A stretch of 64,000 bases of DNA from Capra hircus (lineage: Eukaryota; Chordata; Mammalia; Artiodactyla; Bovidae): NCBI RefSeq assembly GCF_001704415.2, contig NC_030822.1, forward strand, positions 54,553,345 through 54,617,344, read 5' to 3'. The position numbers and the translations under genes were made by a program. The number at the start of each line of letters is the position of its first letter. Positions within the stretch are counted from its first letter, which is position 1. Below the pieces are notes generated by a model. The model did not search any database, was not told the origin of the DNA, and saw only the letters and a list, made by a program, of their open reading frames with translations. Shown here piece after piece: positions 1 to 11,104 of the stretch.

Positions 1-44
1 TGAAGAACCTTTGTACTGATTTACACCCTTTTCTTTGGTTACAT

Positions 45-142
45 CCAAACCACAAGCTTATAAACCTTGAAATTTTTATCATCATTAAGTTTCCCAAACC
101 ACAAGCTTATAAACCTTGAAATTTTTATCATCATCAAGTTTC
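45..142 (+). repeat. 49-bp unit tandemly duplicated (2 copies)
   Basis: Copies at 45-93 and 94-142 differ at one base (T at 86, C at 135). The unit contains an AAGCTT site and an AT-rich core. It is a recent or well-preserved local duplication; it does not look like a microsatellite or a SINE. Confidence 0.9.
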
Positions 143-376
143 CTCTGATTTACTTGTCACTTAGCTAGATTGCCGGTTATTGTCTCTCTTCCGAAACAGG
201 AGACTGAAAAATCCTTTCCACCATAGGAAATCCTAAAGGAGATTCAGTTTCCAATTCATTAAGGTGAATTCAGGATTAAGGACGATCGTTTTTCCTCCCT
301 ACCCCGATAGCTTCATCCCCAATGTATTAAGGATGCAAAGGGAACACCTGTCTCTTGTTTTCAGAGAAGATAGAGT

Positions 377-391
377 GTTGCCTATGGCAAC
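377..391 (+). promoter_or_regulatory. Palindromic RFX X-box, perfect half-sites
   Basis: GTTGCC-TAT-GGCAAC: two perfect inverted X-box half-sites with a 3-bp spacer, matching the GTNRCC(0-3)RGYAAC consensus bound by RFX-family factors. It lies in single-copy-looking sequence about 14.4 kb upstream of the SIK3 start codon. Confidence 0.6.
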
Positions 392-421
392 CAGCAGACC
401 GCTTGAGATTTACTGCTGCAG

Positions 422-435
422 GTTCCCTAAGCAAC
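422..435 (+). promoter_or_regulatory. Second X-box-like palindrome
   Basis: GTTCCC-TA-AGCAAC fits the X-box with one deviation in the left half and a good right half (RGYAAC). It is 30 bp downstream of the first X-box; two such sites this close suggest an RFX-responsive element rather than chance. Confidence 0.45.
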
Positions 436-1794
436 CCTGGCAGCCATCTTTGCAGGGACTCTTGAGCGGGCCAGGGCCACGGATAATCTAGCTCTACCGC
501 ATCATCGGCTACCACTGGTTTCTGAATTTCCCGGGAGCCGTAAGGGACTCAACCAACCTACTCACCAGGGGAAGAGCTAAGGGACCTCTGTCTCCTTTAG
601 GCCCCTGGAGCAAGATAGAACACAGAGAAGGCTTTCTTTGGAAAAAGCAGAGGCAACGGCTGCTCTGGGTATAGGCAAATGGCAAGAATTACCTGGGAGG
701 GAGTCTCCCTACCGAGCCCTTAGTCTGGCACAGAGGTGTTAAAAAGGGCTCTTTTTAAACTCAATTGGCACTTTGGGTGTTGGAGAATCACTCCTTGAAT
801 GTTTACTCTCTGACTCGTGGGCTAAGAGGCATCTTTCAGTATTTAAGCAGGCCCGGTAAACAACTTCAAGGTCCAGTGGCCACCTCGTCTGTGACGCCAG
901 TGAATCCAGTCTAGCGAACTTGTCGTTATCTGAAATGACTCTGTATTATGTGAACTTCCTGCTGGCCTTTTATGGCTCACTTGATAATAAAGGGACCCCA
1001 GCCCTCTGCAAATCCCACTTCACTCCAATGTTCCTGGACACTCCATAGGCTGTCTAACATCCTCCATCCCTGAAATATCCACAGTGCTGGATCAAGACCT
1101 GCAGCTGCTCTGTGCTGGCCTCTGGACACCGCCTCCTACCATGCCGCCTGGCATGGCAGTCTCTGCTGGGGGCTGTCGCTGCTCTGATGGGAACAATGCC
1201 CGCACTGTTGCACTCGGTTATTGCGCTGCCGCCCTTGCTGGAAACTGACACCTCTGCAGGCTGGCACTGCCACGACTCTGCTCTTTCTTCCAGGTTCTCT
1301 TGGTCTTTCCCGTTGCTCCGCTGGGCGCCTACTGAGTATCAAAGCAGCACTTGTTCCGTAGCGGAATAGGGAGTAATTTCTATCGCTCTTTGTGTTATGC
1401 ACTCAGAGAGGGGTCCTCAAACAGGCTGTGTGAACTCCAGTGTGTTATAGAGATAAGGAAACAGCTCTTTAAATGTCTGCAGACTTGTCATTTCTCTGAG
1501 GCCTGGGTTTTCATTTAAGTGTTTAGGACAATGTTGCATTTGAGTAACAACAATCAGACTCCACCCAGGTGACCAAGGCACTAATTCTTGTGAGCCTATC
1601 ACACCTGACTCCGTAGTCCCCTAGGAGGAGGTCTCTCAAGTGAGGCACAACAAGCTTCTCACAAAAAGACTTCCTCAAAGCCACCCTACATGCTAACCAG
1701 ACACATCCAGCCGTATCTGAGACACCTGCAGCAGAAGAGATGAGAACCCTGATCAACCCTGTGCAGCTTTTCAAGGTTGTGAGCCTTATTTATA

Positions 1795-2016
1795 GGCTTC
1801 CCAGGTGACTCAGTGGTAAAGAATCTACCTGGCAATGTGGAAGACACAGGAGACACAGGTTCAGTCCCTGGGTTGGAAGGATCCCCTGGAGGAGGGCACG
1901 GCAACCCACTCCAGTATTCTTGCCTGGAGAGTCCCATGGACAGAGGAGCCTGGCGGGCTACAGTCCATAGGGTTGCAAAGACTCAGATGTGACTGAGCGT
2001 GCGTGCACACACACAT
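1795..2016 (+). mobile_element. Bov-tA SINE
   Basis: Full-length-type ruminant SINE: tRNA-Glu-like head (TTCCCAGGTGACTCAGTGG) and BovB-derived tail ending in CA repeats. A 12-bp target-site duplication GCCTTAT(T/C)TATA flanks it (1783-1794 and 2017-2028, one mismatch). Confidence 0.92.
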
Positions 2017-2375
2017 GCCTTATCTATACTTATAGGATCACAAGACGCTGGAGACCAGAGGCCATGTTTTCCAATTCTTTCCCATCTGTAACATTAGCAC
2101 AGTCTCGCAACTATCTGAACCTTAAGCAAAACAAACCCACACAACTCTTCATAATGTACAAAGCAGTTTTACAAACATTATCTCATTTAGTTTTTACAGC
2201 CACCCTGTGGTTAGGGTATTAGTAGCCTCATTTTGCAGTCAAGATACTCCATGCTGTCCAAGCTCGCCAAGACACTCAGCGTGAAGCTGAGCCTTGACCA
2301 TCTGCTAACTGACTCCAGCGCCCGTCTCTTTCCATTGCTGCACTGCTGGCGCACTGGGAATATCACAGCACTCAC

Positions 2376-2582
2376 GGGGCTTGCCTGGTGGCTCAGACTG
2401 TAACGAACCTGCCTGCCATGCGGGAGACCTGGGTTTGATCCCTGGGTTGGGAAGATCCCCTGGAGTGGGGCATGGCTACCCACTCCAGTGTCCTGGAGAA
2501 TTCCATGGACAGAGAAGCCTGGAAGGCTCCAGTCCATGGGGTCGCAAAGAGTCAGACACGACTGAGCAGCTAACACACACAC
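2376..2582 (+). mobile_element. Bov-tA SINE
   Basis: Complete head and tail with a terminal CA-rich run. An imperfect duplication (CACAGCACTCA at 2365-2375 against CACAGTGCTCA just after it) marks the insertion. Confidence 0.92.
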
Positions 2583-2767
2583 AGTGCTCATACTCCCAAT
2601 CTAGGTTCAACCTTCCTTTATGTGACCTCTGTCTATCCTCTCCATCTCAGCAGAAAGCGCGAAAGAGGACCGAAGACAACCCGTTTTTGCTTCATCCTTT
2701 TCCTTTCCTTTCTCAACTTGCTGTCTTGCGTTTGGGGTCATTTCTCACTTGGACCTCTGAGACCTTG

Positions 2768-3140
2768 TTAAGGGCTGAATGTTTGTGTCCCCCACCTCTA
2801 TATCTATATACTGAAGCCCCGACCCCTCAGTGTGATGCCTTTGAGAGGTAATTAGGTTTAGATGCGTTCCTGAGAGTGGGGCCCCCATGATGGGAGTAGT
2901 GTCCTTGTAAGAACAGGAAGAGGGACCAGAGAGCACTTTCTCTTTTTCTGAGAAATGAGGACACAGCAAGATGGCCACTGTTTCCAAGCCAGGAAGAAGC
3001 CCTTCCTCCTGGAACGGAATCTGCTAGAATCTTAACCTTGGACTTCTCAGCTTCCAGAATTATGAGAAATAAATTGACGTCGTCTCAGTCACCCAGTCTG
3101 TTTTGTTCTGGCAACCTGAGCTAACCAATTCAGACCTCAT
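2768..3140 (+). mobile_element. Old mammalian LTR-like repeat
   Basis: Resembles a common mammalian solitary LTR: opening GGCTGAATGTTTGTGTCCCC, a central GGGGCCCCCATGA segment, GAGGACACAGCAAGATGG, and AATAAA at 3068-3073 followed by CACCCAGTCTG. It is heavily diverged; the exact family is not certain. No coding capacity remains. Confidence 0.65.
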
Positions 3141-3309
3141 AGCCCACTCTTGCTTTGCCTTGGATTCTCAGCTCCCTGGCCTGCCATGATCATTGTAAGG
3201 AGAGGGTTTTCCTTGTTGCTGCTTGGGTCCTTTGGTTTCTAGGCTTTTCTTGACCTGCTCGTGGGAGGAAACATCGTAAGGCAAAAGTACTGGCTTCATA
3301 AGGAGAGAG

Positions 3310-3470
3310 TCGGAAGATGTAGTTTCAGATTCCAAGCCTGCTAACAACTGTGTGAGCTTAGACAAGTCCTTTCATAGCTTCATCCCTTTAAGGCTCAGTT
3401 TTCTCATCTGCAATGTAAGGGGATTAAAAAACAAGATCCAGGATCCTTTCTGGTATAAAATGTTCTCATT
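3310..3470 (+). repeat. MIR SINE fragment
   Basis: Shows the MIR core and tail pattern: CTGTGTGAGCTTAGACAAGT, then CTCAGTTTTCTCATCTGCAA. Diverged, as expected for an ancient mammal-wide element. Confidence 0.75.
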
Positions 3471-4255
3471 TCATCAATTTGAATTGGCATCCTAGTTTCC
3501 TTCTCTGTTGCTTTCAGTCTCACGACTACCTAGCATTCATTTTTATCAGCCATAAAATTCCATCTATCCCTCTTCCTAAGTGCTTATCATAAATTTCTTA
3601 TTATCAGATGCTAAAGTATGCCCTGGTTATTTCCCTGGGAAAGGGATTTTTTTGCTGCAAAACCAACTACAGCATAATACTATCTTTGCAAATTACAGGA
3701 AAAAAGTTTAGACCAGCTTCTCAAAGGCAAGGAGCTCATTTCACTGAAGCTGTTATGTACACAATGTTGGAGGTGTTTACGGCTTGTTGGTTTCTATAAC
3801 TTGAAGTTAAGTGGTCTGCTCTGTATTTTTAACTTCATCCCACTACTTTTGATAAACTTTGCACAGCCTTGCTGTACTGTCTTCTATGGAAAATCTGCTA
3901 ACCTCTTTCCATTATTTTGGCGAGGTAAGTGAATATTATTCTAGTTCTTTGCCCAATTCATACCTCAAACCCCTTCCTGGAGGAGTTGTAATTCATGATC
4001 TCCTTAGGTCTGTCAAATACTTGGAACAGCTGGTCCTGTGGCTGCATCTTTGCCTCTATGAAACCCCAGCTTTAGCTGTATGCATATTCAACTTCCCCCA
4101 AGTTGACAAGGTTGGTTTAATAATCGTCCCCCTTACACAGAGGGCAAGGGAGACGGAAGAAAGAAGCAAACCTCTCCAAGTTGGTAGGTGGCAGGTTTAA
4201 TAAGCAAGGAAACTTACGATGCTTGTCTTGGGTGCAGGCAAGATAAATTGATCTG
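3471..4255. other. No gene or clear repeat seen
   Basis: AT-rich, single-copy-looking. A plus-strand open frame of 113 codons (3859-4200) has no recognisable family features and is not supported as a gene. Confidence 0.5.
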
Positions 4256-4440
4256 GGACTGCCCTGGTGGTCCAGTGGTTAAGAATCTGCCTTCCAATGC
4301 AGGGGACACCAGTCTGACCCCTGGCCTGGGAACTAAGATCCCACATGTCCTACGGCAACTAGAGAGAAGCCAGTGTGCCACAACAAGGACCCAGCACTGC
4401 CACATAATAAAACTAAATAAAGAAAAACAACAAAGAACCA
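4256..4440 (+). mobile_element. CHR-2-type SINE
   Basis: Begins GGGACTGCCCTGGTGGTCCA, carries the AACTAAGATCCCACATG block and ends in an A-rich AATAAA-like tail. Confidence 0.88.
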
Positions 4441-5017
4441 AGTAATTTCTGAAAAACCAATGAGATGACTAGATTTCCACACCCCCACACCAGAACCTTA
4501 AAAGTTTGCATAGAGGCCTTAACTGGGTTCAGTTACATGTTCAGTCCAGTCTCAACAACACCGCTGTCTCTTAAGGCTGTGATCTTGGAGCAGCTCCTAC
4601 AGTAGGAACAGTAGGCAGAGTGGCATTCCAAGGACAGGGGAGGGAGCAAGAAGCCTCCAGGTGCCCACTTGGAGGGTCAACCAGCAGTCATATCTTTTTG
4701 ATGACCTCCTCCAACATACAGGGTATTATGTAAACACATGGTAGCTGAGCATAATTCAGCTCACGAGACTACCTCCAAATGAGACAACCCTTGGGGTCTA
4801 TCAACAAGGGATAGACAGAAGCAAGCAGACATTGTTACTGCCACCGAATCAGCTGCGTTTTTTATAACCATGAGGGAGTCTTCCGGGACTTTAGGGCAAG
4901 TTTGCCAGTTTTCTCAAGAATCAGTGGGCTCAGCTGTGTGGCCCGTTTCAATCATTGCCTATGAAGTGGGTTTTTGTTAAATCTTTGAGGACTCTTTGTT
5001 TTTTATGGTGGGTTATT
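4441..5017. other. No gene seen
   Basis: Single-copy-looking sequence between two SINEs; no open frame with recognisable content. Confidence 0.5.
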
Positions 5018-5303
5018 TTTGGGGGCTTTATTTATTTATTTCTTTATGGCTGTGCTGGGTGTTCGCTGCTGCTTGTGGGCTTTTTCTAGAGTGGTGAGTG
5101 GGGGCTCCTCTCCGGTTGTGGTGCTCAGGCTTCTCATTGTGGTGGCTTGTTGCAGAGCACGTGCTCGAGAGTCCAGGCTCAGTAGTTCCGGTGCACAGGC
5201 TTGGTGGTTCCGTGGCATGCGGAGTCCTCCTGGATCAGGGATCAAACCTGTGTTCCCTGCATTGCCAGGCTGATTCTTAGCCACTGGACCACTAAGGAAG
5301 TCT
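5018..5303 (-). mobile_element. CHR-1-type SINE
   Basis: On the plus strand it starts with a TTTATTTATTT run and TGGCTGTGCTGGGTGTTCGC and ends CCACTAAGGAAGTC, i.e. the reverse complement of the GACTTCC...-headed SINE. Open frames across it on both strands are by-products of its GC-rich body. Confidence 0.9.
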
Positions 5304-5639
5304 TCTTTGAGAGCTCTTGTTCATAGCAGAGATGAATGGAAATAGACATTTTATTTCTTTCTCCTGTGAAAGTCTCCCTCCCTGAGTTATTTCTCATACA
5401 ATCCTTTCCCCAGCAGTGTGTGTTCTTTATAGAAATAAAACTGACTCTGAATCTGAATTCTACAGCTCAGAGAGTAGTTCAGACTAACCCTTCCCGCTGG
5501 CTTCCCTGGAAGCACCTCTTCTTACAGAGAGACCTTGGTGATTGCATGAAGAGCTTGAGTCCACCCCCCACCCCTCTTTATTGAACTCCTTTTAGCGGGT
5601 CACTATTGGTAGAGAATTTCTTCCAGCTGAGTTTTCCTT

Positions 5640-6340
5640 TAATAAAAAAAAATTAACACCTTTATTGAGGTATAATTGACATACCATAAAATTAGCCTAT
5701 TGAAAGTGTACAATGTGTGGGTTTTTAGAATATTCTCAGACTTGTGCACCCATCATCACAACCTACGTTTCGACTATTTTCATCACCCTAAAGGGGAATG
5801 CTGCATCTAGTGGTAACCATCCTCCATTCCTCTCCCTGGCCTGATGTGGCCAGCCCTAGTCAACCACTGCTTTTCTTTCTGTCCCTATTGATTTGCCTGT
5901 TCTGCACACTTATATGAAATACGTATATGGAATCATACAATATGTGACTTTTTGTCTTGCATTTCTTTCGTTAAATGTCTGTCTAAGTATTTCATTCCTC
6001 TGGATGCTATTATAAATGGGCCTGTTATCTTAATTTCATTTTCAGAATTTTCATTGCTGGCGTATGAAAATCTAATTGATTTCTGTATATTTTTCTTGGA
6101 GCTTGCAACCTTGCTCAACTCATTAGATCAGACGGTTTTCTAGTGGATTCCCTAGGATTTTCTATACATAAGATCATGTTATCTGCAAACTGAGGTAGTT
6201 TTACTTCTTCCTTTCCAATTTGGATGCCTTTTATTTCTTTTTTTCTTGCCTAATTACCCTTTCTGAAACCTCTGGTACACAAGGTTAAAAGAAGTAGAAA
6301 GAGGGGACAGGAGCGTTTTTAAAAGGCTTTATTTTCCCTG
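5640..6340 (-). mobile_element. L1 LINE 3' end (old, L1M-type)
   Basis: Read on the plus strand it opens with TTTATTGAGGTATAATTGAC, the typical reverse complement of an L1 3' UTR, and runs into remnants of the ORF2 C-terminus near 6040-6260. 5'-truncated and full of stops. Confidence 0.82.
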
Positions 6341-7224
6341 GAAACGTGGTTACAAGGCGACTTGTTAGACGTCTTGTTATTTGCATCTTATTATTTGTTA
6401 TAACAGTAGTGAAAAAATAGAATCAATAGCATCCCACTTGTCCTGGCGACAAGATTAAACTACCTCTTTGGAGAAACTATTTTTAACTCTTATGCAGTCT
6501 TGGGGTCATGATTTAATGATAGTTTGGACTCTTTCATCTTTCCTTTCTCTTGTATCAAGGTCCAAACGAGATCTTTGCCAGCTACCCCTTCCCATGCCCT
6601 TCTCCCAGCTTTCTGTTTCCTGGCAGGCACAGAGTCCTATGTGCTCAAGTTTCTGGAGGGTGCTTGATGGCTCAGCAAACCCTTCACTTTTCTTTTGGCT
6701 TCTTAAGTAGTGCCTTGGGATCGTCACATTTCTGCAAGATAAACTGCTCAGAACAAACTTAGATTTTGGATGGCAGCCCTAGAGAACCAGTTATGTTTGC
6801 CTGAATGCTCAGAATAGAGAATACACACTTTTGGATAAAACTTTCCTGTCTTTCTCTTGCTTTACTTTTGCCAGCATATGCTGAGTGCTACAAGGTACCA
6901 GCACTGTATTAGACTCTGGACATGTTGAAATAAAGTGCTGAAGAAATGCTCTGCACATACAGAAGTCCTTGGCCTCAAGGAAACCACAATTAGTGGGGAG
7001 GCATTAATTTATTTAAGAAATATCTACTGAGCATTTATGATATCCCAGGCACAGTGTTAAGACCTGGATAGTGGTGAACTAAACAAATATGTTCCTGCCT
7101 ATCTGGGGATTGTTATCTAATTAGACACCCATTCATGTAAAGTAAGTTAGATTGTTAAAAAAACGCTACAATAGATTAATAATAATTTTAGCAATTATTC
7201 ATAGAACACCAGTTATCACTATTG
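6341..7224. other. Mostly single-copy; L2-like remnant at about 6980-7130
   Basis: The 6980-7130 part has the pattern TATCTACTGAGCATTTATGA followed by CCCAGGCACAGTGTTAAG, typical of old mammal-wide L2-associated repeats. The rest shows no gene. Confidence 0.5.
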
Positions 7225-7572
7225 CAAGGTTTTTTGTTTTTGTTTTTTTATGGCTGTGCTGGGTCTTTGTTGTCTCGAGGGCTTTCTCTAGATGCAGCGA
7301 GCAGGGGCTACTCTTCATTACGGTGCGCTGGCTTCTCATTGCAGTGGCTTCTTTTGTGGTGGAGCCGGGCTCTAGGGCACATGGGATTCAGCAGTTGCTG
7401 CACGTGGGTTCAGTAGTTGCAATTCCTGGGCTCCAGAGCACAGATTCAGTAGTTGTGGCACACAGGTTTAGTTGTGCTGAGGCGTGTGGGATCTTCCCAG
7501 ACTAGGGATCCAACCTGTGTTTCCTATGTTGACAGGCAGATTCTTAACCATTGAACCACCAGGGAAGTCCCC
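7225..7572 (-). mobile_element. CHR-1-type SINE
   Basis: Same family and orientation as the copy at 5018-5303: T-rich start, GGCTGTGCTGGGTCTTTGTT, several degenerate AGTAGTTG units, and ACCACCAGGGAAGTCCC at the end. Confidence 0.92.
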
Positions 7573-7849
7573 CCTATAAGATTTTAAATGAATTTTAGAA
7601 GAAAAAAATGCCGCTTGGAATAAGTTTTCTTTCTCAGTGAGCTCCTACAGTGTTCTCAAAGAGTGCTTGCATTCTGCAGAAAGCTTGGGAATACACACAA
7701 TTTCTCAAGTAGACTGTTGTGTAGCAATAGTATAAATATTTTAGTATTTTACTTACATATATACATTAAATTTTAGAAGGAAAAACCATTAGTATTTTAA
7801 ACAAACAAACAAACAGACCATAGACATTGGGATACTCTAAAGTTTGGGA

Positions 7850-7990
7850 AACTTGATTTGGAGATCAAAAGGCCTGGATTTGCTTCCAGATTCACCATGT
7901 CCTAGCTGTGTGAGACAGTCATCAGACTGGTCAAGTAAACTGACCATCTGTAAAGTGGGATAATAACTACTTTATGAAGTGGTGAGACGG
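7850..7990 (+). repeat. MIR SINE fragment
   Basis: Contains CCTAGCTGTGTGAGACAGTC and CATCTGTAAAGTGGGATAAT, the MIR core and 3' segment. Confidence 0.75.
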
Positions 7991-8214
7991 TTGTCATTGG
8001 ACACGTAGGTTTCCACCATAAACACAGATAGTCCAACTTCCAGAGACTGAACTGTGCGTGCTTAGCCAACCAACTAAAACATTTAAAACTATAATTTTCT
8101 CTTTTTAACTCTGAAGTTAATCCATTTTTTGAAACCCTAATTCTATTCTCAATCCTCCTAATCTTGTGAAAGTTATTTGGAAAGCAGCATGTTATTATTT
8201 ATATGTTTTTAGTG

Positions 8215-8600
8215 CTGCAAGGGAGAAAATTAATACTTGAATGCATATTATGTACAGACTTTAATCCAGGTCCCTCTATGTGTGTATGTATTTATTTTTA
8301 AAAATTATTTGTTCATTTGGCTGCGCCGGGTCTTTAGTTGCAGCATGTGGTATCATTTAGCTGTGGCATGTGGGATCTAGTTCCCTGACCAGGAATCAAA
8401 CTCTGGGCCCCCTGCTTTGGGAGCTTAGAGTCTTAGCCACTGGACCACCAGGGAAGTTTCCCTCTATGTATTTATGATAGTTGATTCTCCTAAAAACCCC
8501 ATGAATTAGGAGTGATTTTCCACGAAAGGAAACTGAGGCTCAGAGATGAGTCTGTAAATGGAAAAGCCCTTCGGAAAACTTAGGTCTAACTATCTAAGCA
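8215..8600 (-). repeat. MIR fragment split by a SINE
   Basis: The right part (8470-8600) reads AAAACCCCATGAATTAGGAG and GAAACTGAGGCTCAGAGATG, the reverse complement of MIR; the left part ends at the inserted SINE. Confidence 0.65.
8282..8459 (-). mobile_element. CHR-2-type SINE with target-site duplication
   Basis: Reverse-oriented SINE (CCACTGGACCACCAGGGAAG at its right end). A perfect 10-bp duplication CCCTCTATGT flanks it at 8272-8281 and 8460-8469, showing insertion into the older MIR. Confidence 0.92.
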
Positions 8601-9386
8601 TGGTCTAACCCTTGCTCTTTTCACTCATTGTTCCAGGCTGCCCTTTAAAAAAGTCAAAGGAGTATAAAATTATTTTGAAAATAAGAACCAACAGAAATAA
8701 TTTCACCCTTAATAAGTAATCTTTTAAAATGCCATGAGGACTCTGAGGATAATTGGAGACATCGTTGGGTGGCATAAAACCGCAGTTGTGGGCTGTTATC
8801 CCAGCCCAAAGTACCACTGTAACTTTAGCCCACTGTACTTTCTATTTGGCCGCAAAGACATCCAGCTTCCTGGAGCCAGCTTCCATTTGGATTCCAACAT
8901 CCTGGCTCCTGCTGTGGGTTTGTGGTTTTCAACTGCCTGCAGTTGAAACAGAAAGGACTAGAAGGCTGTAGTGGCATGAGGGAGTCCTGCTAGGCATCAT
9001 GTAGTTTAGAACTTTGACCAGCAGGTGTCTCTGCAGACAAGGGAAAGGGTTTCTTTTGGGTTTAAAGATGAAGATGGGTGAAGATTTCTAGTTTAATTGA
9101 AGAAAATTGTGGTGGAGATGAAGCAAACAAAGGTGGGTCAGCTACCTATAGAAATCAATCCCAATAGTACAAGTTTTTCTTAGCCAGTATCTGGAAAGGC
9201 TGGTAGAAAACTTAAGCAAACCCCAATTATAATGTAGGGAAACTGCAATAAAAGCTATGTCTCTTGCACTGTTTTCCAAAAAATGCAAGTCTGTTTGAAG
9301 GTAAGCACTAAAAACTCAGAGGCAATTCCCAAGGCAGGTGCAGCAGAGAGGATGGCCTCTTAGGGGAGATGTGAAGATGAAGGGAA
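8601..9386. other. No gene seen
   Basis: Single-copy-looking sequence; short open frames at 8734-8971 overlap each other and resemble no family. Confidence 0.5.
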
Positions 9387-9590
9387 AGGGACTTCCTGGA
9401 GGCCCAGTGGTTAAGACTCCTTGCTCCCCATGCAGGGAGCCTGCGCTCCATCCCTGGTAAGGGAACTAAATCCCACATACTGCAACTAAGAAAGAGCCTG
9501 CATGCTGCAACTTAAGATCCCATGTTCTGTAACCAAGACCTGGCACAGCCAAATAAATAAATAAATGGTTTTTTTTTGTTTGTTTGTTTT
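9387..9590 (+). mobile_element. CHR-2-type SINE
   Basis: GGGACTTCCTGGAGGCCCAG head, AACTAAATCCCACATACTGC body and an (AAAT)n then T/G-rich tail. Confidence 0.9.
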
Positions 9591-10532
9591 AAGAATAAGG
9601 AAAAAGAGGAAAGATGCAATTCTGTCAGTTTAGAACTAGGGAAATAAAGAACTTCTGTCTGAGATAGACCTTGGAAGCACACGTTTATTTTCTACGAAAT
9701 ATGGTGAATTCCTAGATTTGAGATACACTTCTATATTCAAGGAGGAAAAAAGGATCCACATAACGCCAAAATCTTAATGTTTGTTGAATATCACACTTTT
9801 CACTTGAGAGAAACAAATCATTAAACACTTCTTTCTAAATTAGTGTAAATATTTGGGAGTTGATTATAGGGTAACTAAGTGTAACTTGCATTAAGGAGCA
9901 TATCCTTTTGTAAAAAAAAGTTGTTCTGAATGAACTCTTTTTCTCTACTAAATATGTTTTTTCCAGTGATTTTCCTTATAAAACAACAGGTGTATTTACC
10001 TAAGGAAAATATCGATCCCAAATGATAATATAGTCACATCTGAGAATGCAGAAAATCTTTTTAAAAAGTCATCTTTATTTAATAATAATCTAAAAATGCT
10101 TAAATTGTATCCTAGAACATATGCAAAGTAGTAAGGGCAATTTTTTTTGTTTCATTTAGCTCAAATGGTTCCATTAAGAAGAAAAATGTGAGCAAGCTGA
10201 ACAGAAAATCCTAGATCGAAAGCTTATTAGCTGTTCTCAAGCCCCCTCCCCAGGACATTTTACAGCAAGAGAGTATGTACTTATTTTGCTCAGACCTGTT
10301 TCTGGGCGCCCAGAGGAAGCGCTTGGACATAACTGGGTTGGTCTGGGACAGGAAAGGCAAGGTAAGAGTCACGTAGCTGAGGTGGTAACTCAGAGCACTG
10401 CCGTGATGGAGAGAAGACACACGTTCAGCGCTCCTGGAGAACCAGGGCACACCGAACGCCTCAACAACGTGCATACCACAGTGCCCGGCTTTCTGTGTGA
10501 TGGCGGAATTATAGATTATAAACTGGTGAAGA
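9591..10532. other. No gene seen
   Basis: AT-rich single-copy-looking sequence. A plus-strand open frame at 10286-10636 runs into the next SINE and has no recognisable domain. Confidence 0.5.
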
Positions 10533-10700
10533 GGGACTTCCCTGGTGGTCCAGTGGCTTACTTAGGCTGTGCTCCCAGTGCAGGGAACCGGGTTCCATCC
10601 TTGGTCAGGGAACTAGATCCCACAGGCCACAACTAAAGAGTCCACGTGCTACAACTAAGACCCGGCATGGCCAAATACGTAAATAAGTATTTAAAAAAAT
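10533..10700 (+). mobile_element. CHR-2-type SINE
   Basis: GGGACTTCCCTGGTGGTCCA head, GGGAACTAGATCCCACAGG body, A-rich tail. Confidence 0.9.
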
Positions 10701-10961
10701 TGGCTAACAATTGCCTTGTTTGGCAATATGTGACATGCAAACACTGCACGATGTTGCCTTTTGGCCCACAGAATTTCTGAATAATACTTTGCTTCTTTCC
10801 GAGCGGTAATGAGCTGAGACAATGAAAAGTGAGGGCTTAGATTTTCTTCAAGGTCCTGATACTTCTGAGACTCTGGAGCTATGTGGTGAGGCTGCAGTTT
10901 CCTTCTGGGTTGCTGGTAAATTGCTCTGCAGACAGGCTCAGAGGGACTTTAAAATCATAAA

Positions 10962-11104
10962 AGTGAAAGTGAAAGTCACTCAGTCGTGTTCGACTGTTTG
11001 CAACCCAATGGACTATACAGTCCATGGAATTCTCCAGGCCAGAATACTGGGGTGGGTAGCCTTTCCCTCCTGCAGGTGATCTTCCCAATCCAGGGATAGA
11101 ACCC
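10962..11104 (-). mobile_element. Bov-tA SINE, partial
   Basis: AGTGAAAGTGAAAGTCACTC at the left is the reverse complement of the SINE 3' end; the head, which would lie at the right, is missing after about 11104, so it is 5'-truncated. Confidence 0.9.

Larger units (their letters stand above)
143..1794. other. Upstream sequence with no gene recognised; weak LTR-like signals
   Basis: Mostly single-copy in appearance with scattered CpGs. A TATA-like TATTTAAG at 840-847 and an AATAAA at 986-991 sit about 140 bp apart, the spacing of a promoter and poly(A) signal in a solitary LTR, but no terminal TG/CA ends or duplication were identified. Short open frames on both strands resemble no family I know. 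Confidence 0.4.

Noticed and set aside
276..288. 13-bp inverted match of TTAAGGACGATCG with 13940-13952
   Set aside because: Matches of this length are expected many times by chance in 64 kb; no flanking similarity.
1112..1402. Overlapping open frames on both strands
   Set aside because: No recognisable protein features, no splice or promoter context; likely chance.
1795..2016. tRNA-like heads of Bov-tA SINEs here and elsewhere as tRNA genes
   Set aside because: They carry the B-box-like GGTTCGATCC pattern but are joined to BovB-derived tails and lack a full cloverleaf; they are SINEs.
3859..4200. 113-codon plus-strand open frame upstream of SIK3
   Set aside because: No domain, no conserved motif, and no splice or promoter context to support a gene.
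5036..5284. Open frames of 60-84 codons on both strands
   Set aside because: They lie wholly within a CHR-1 SINE.
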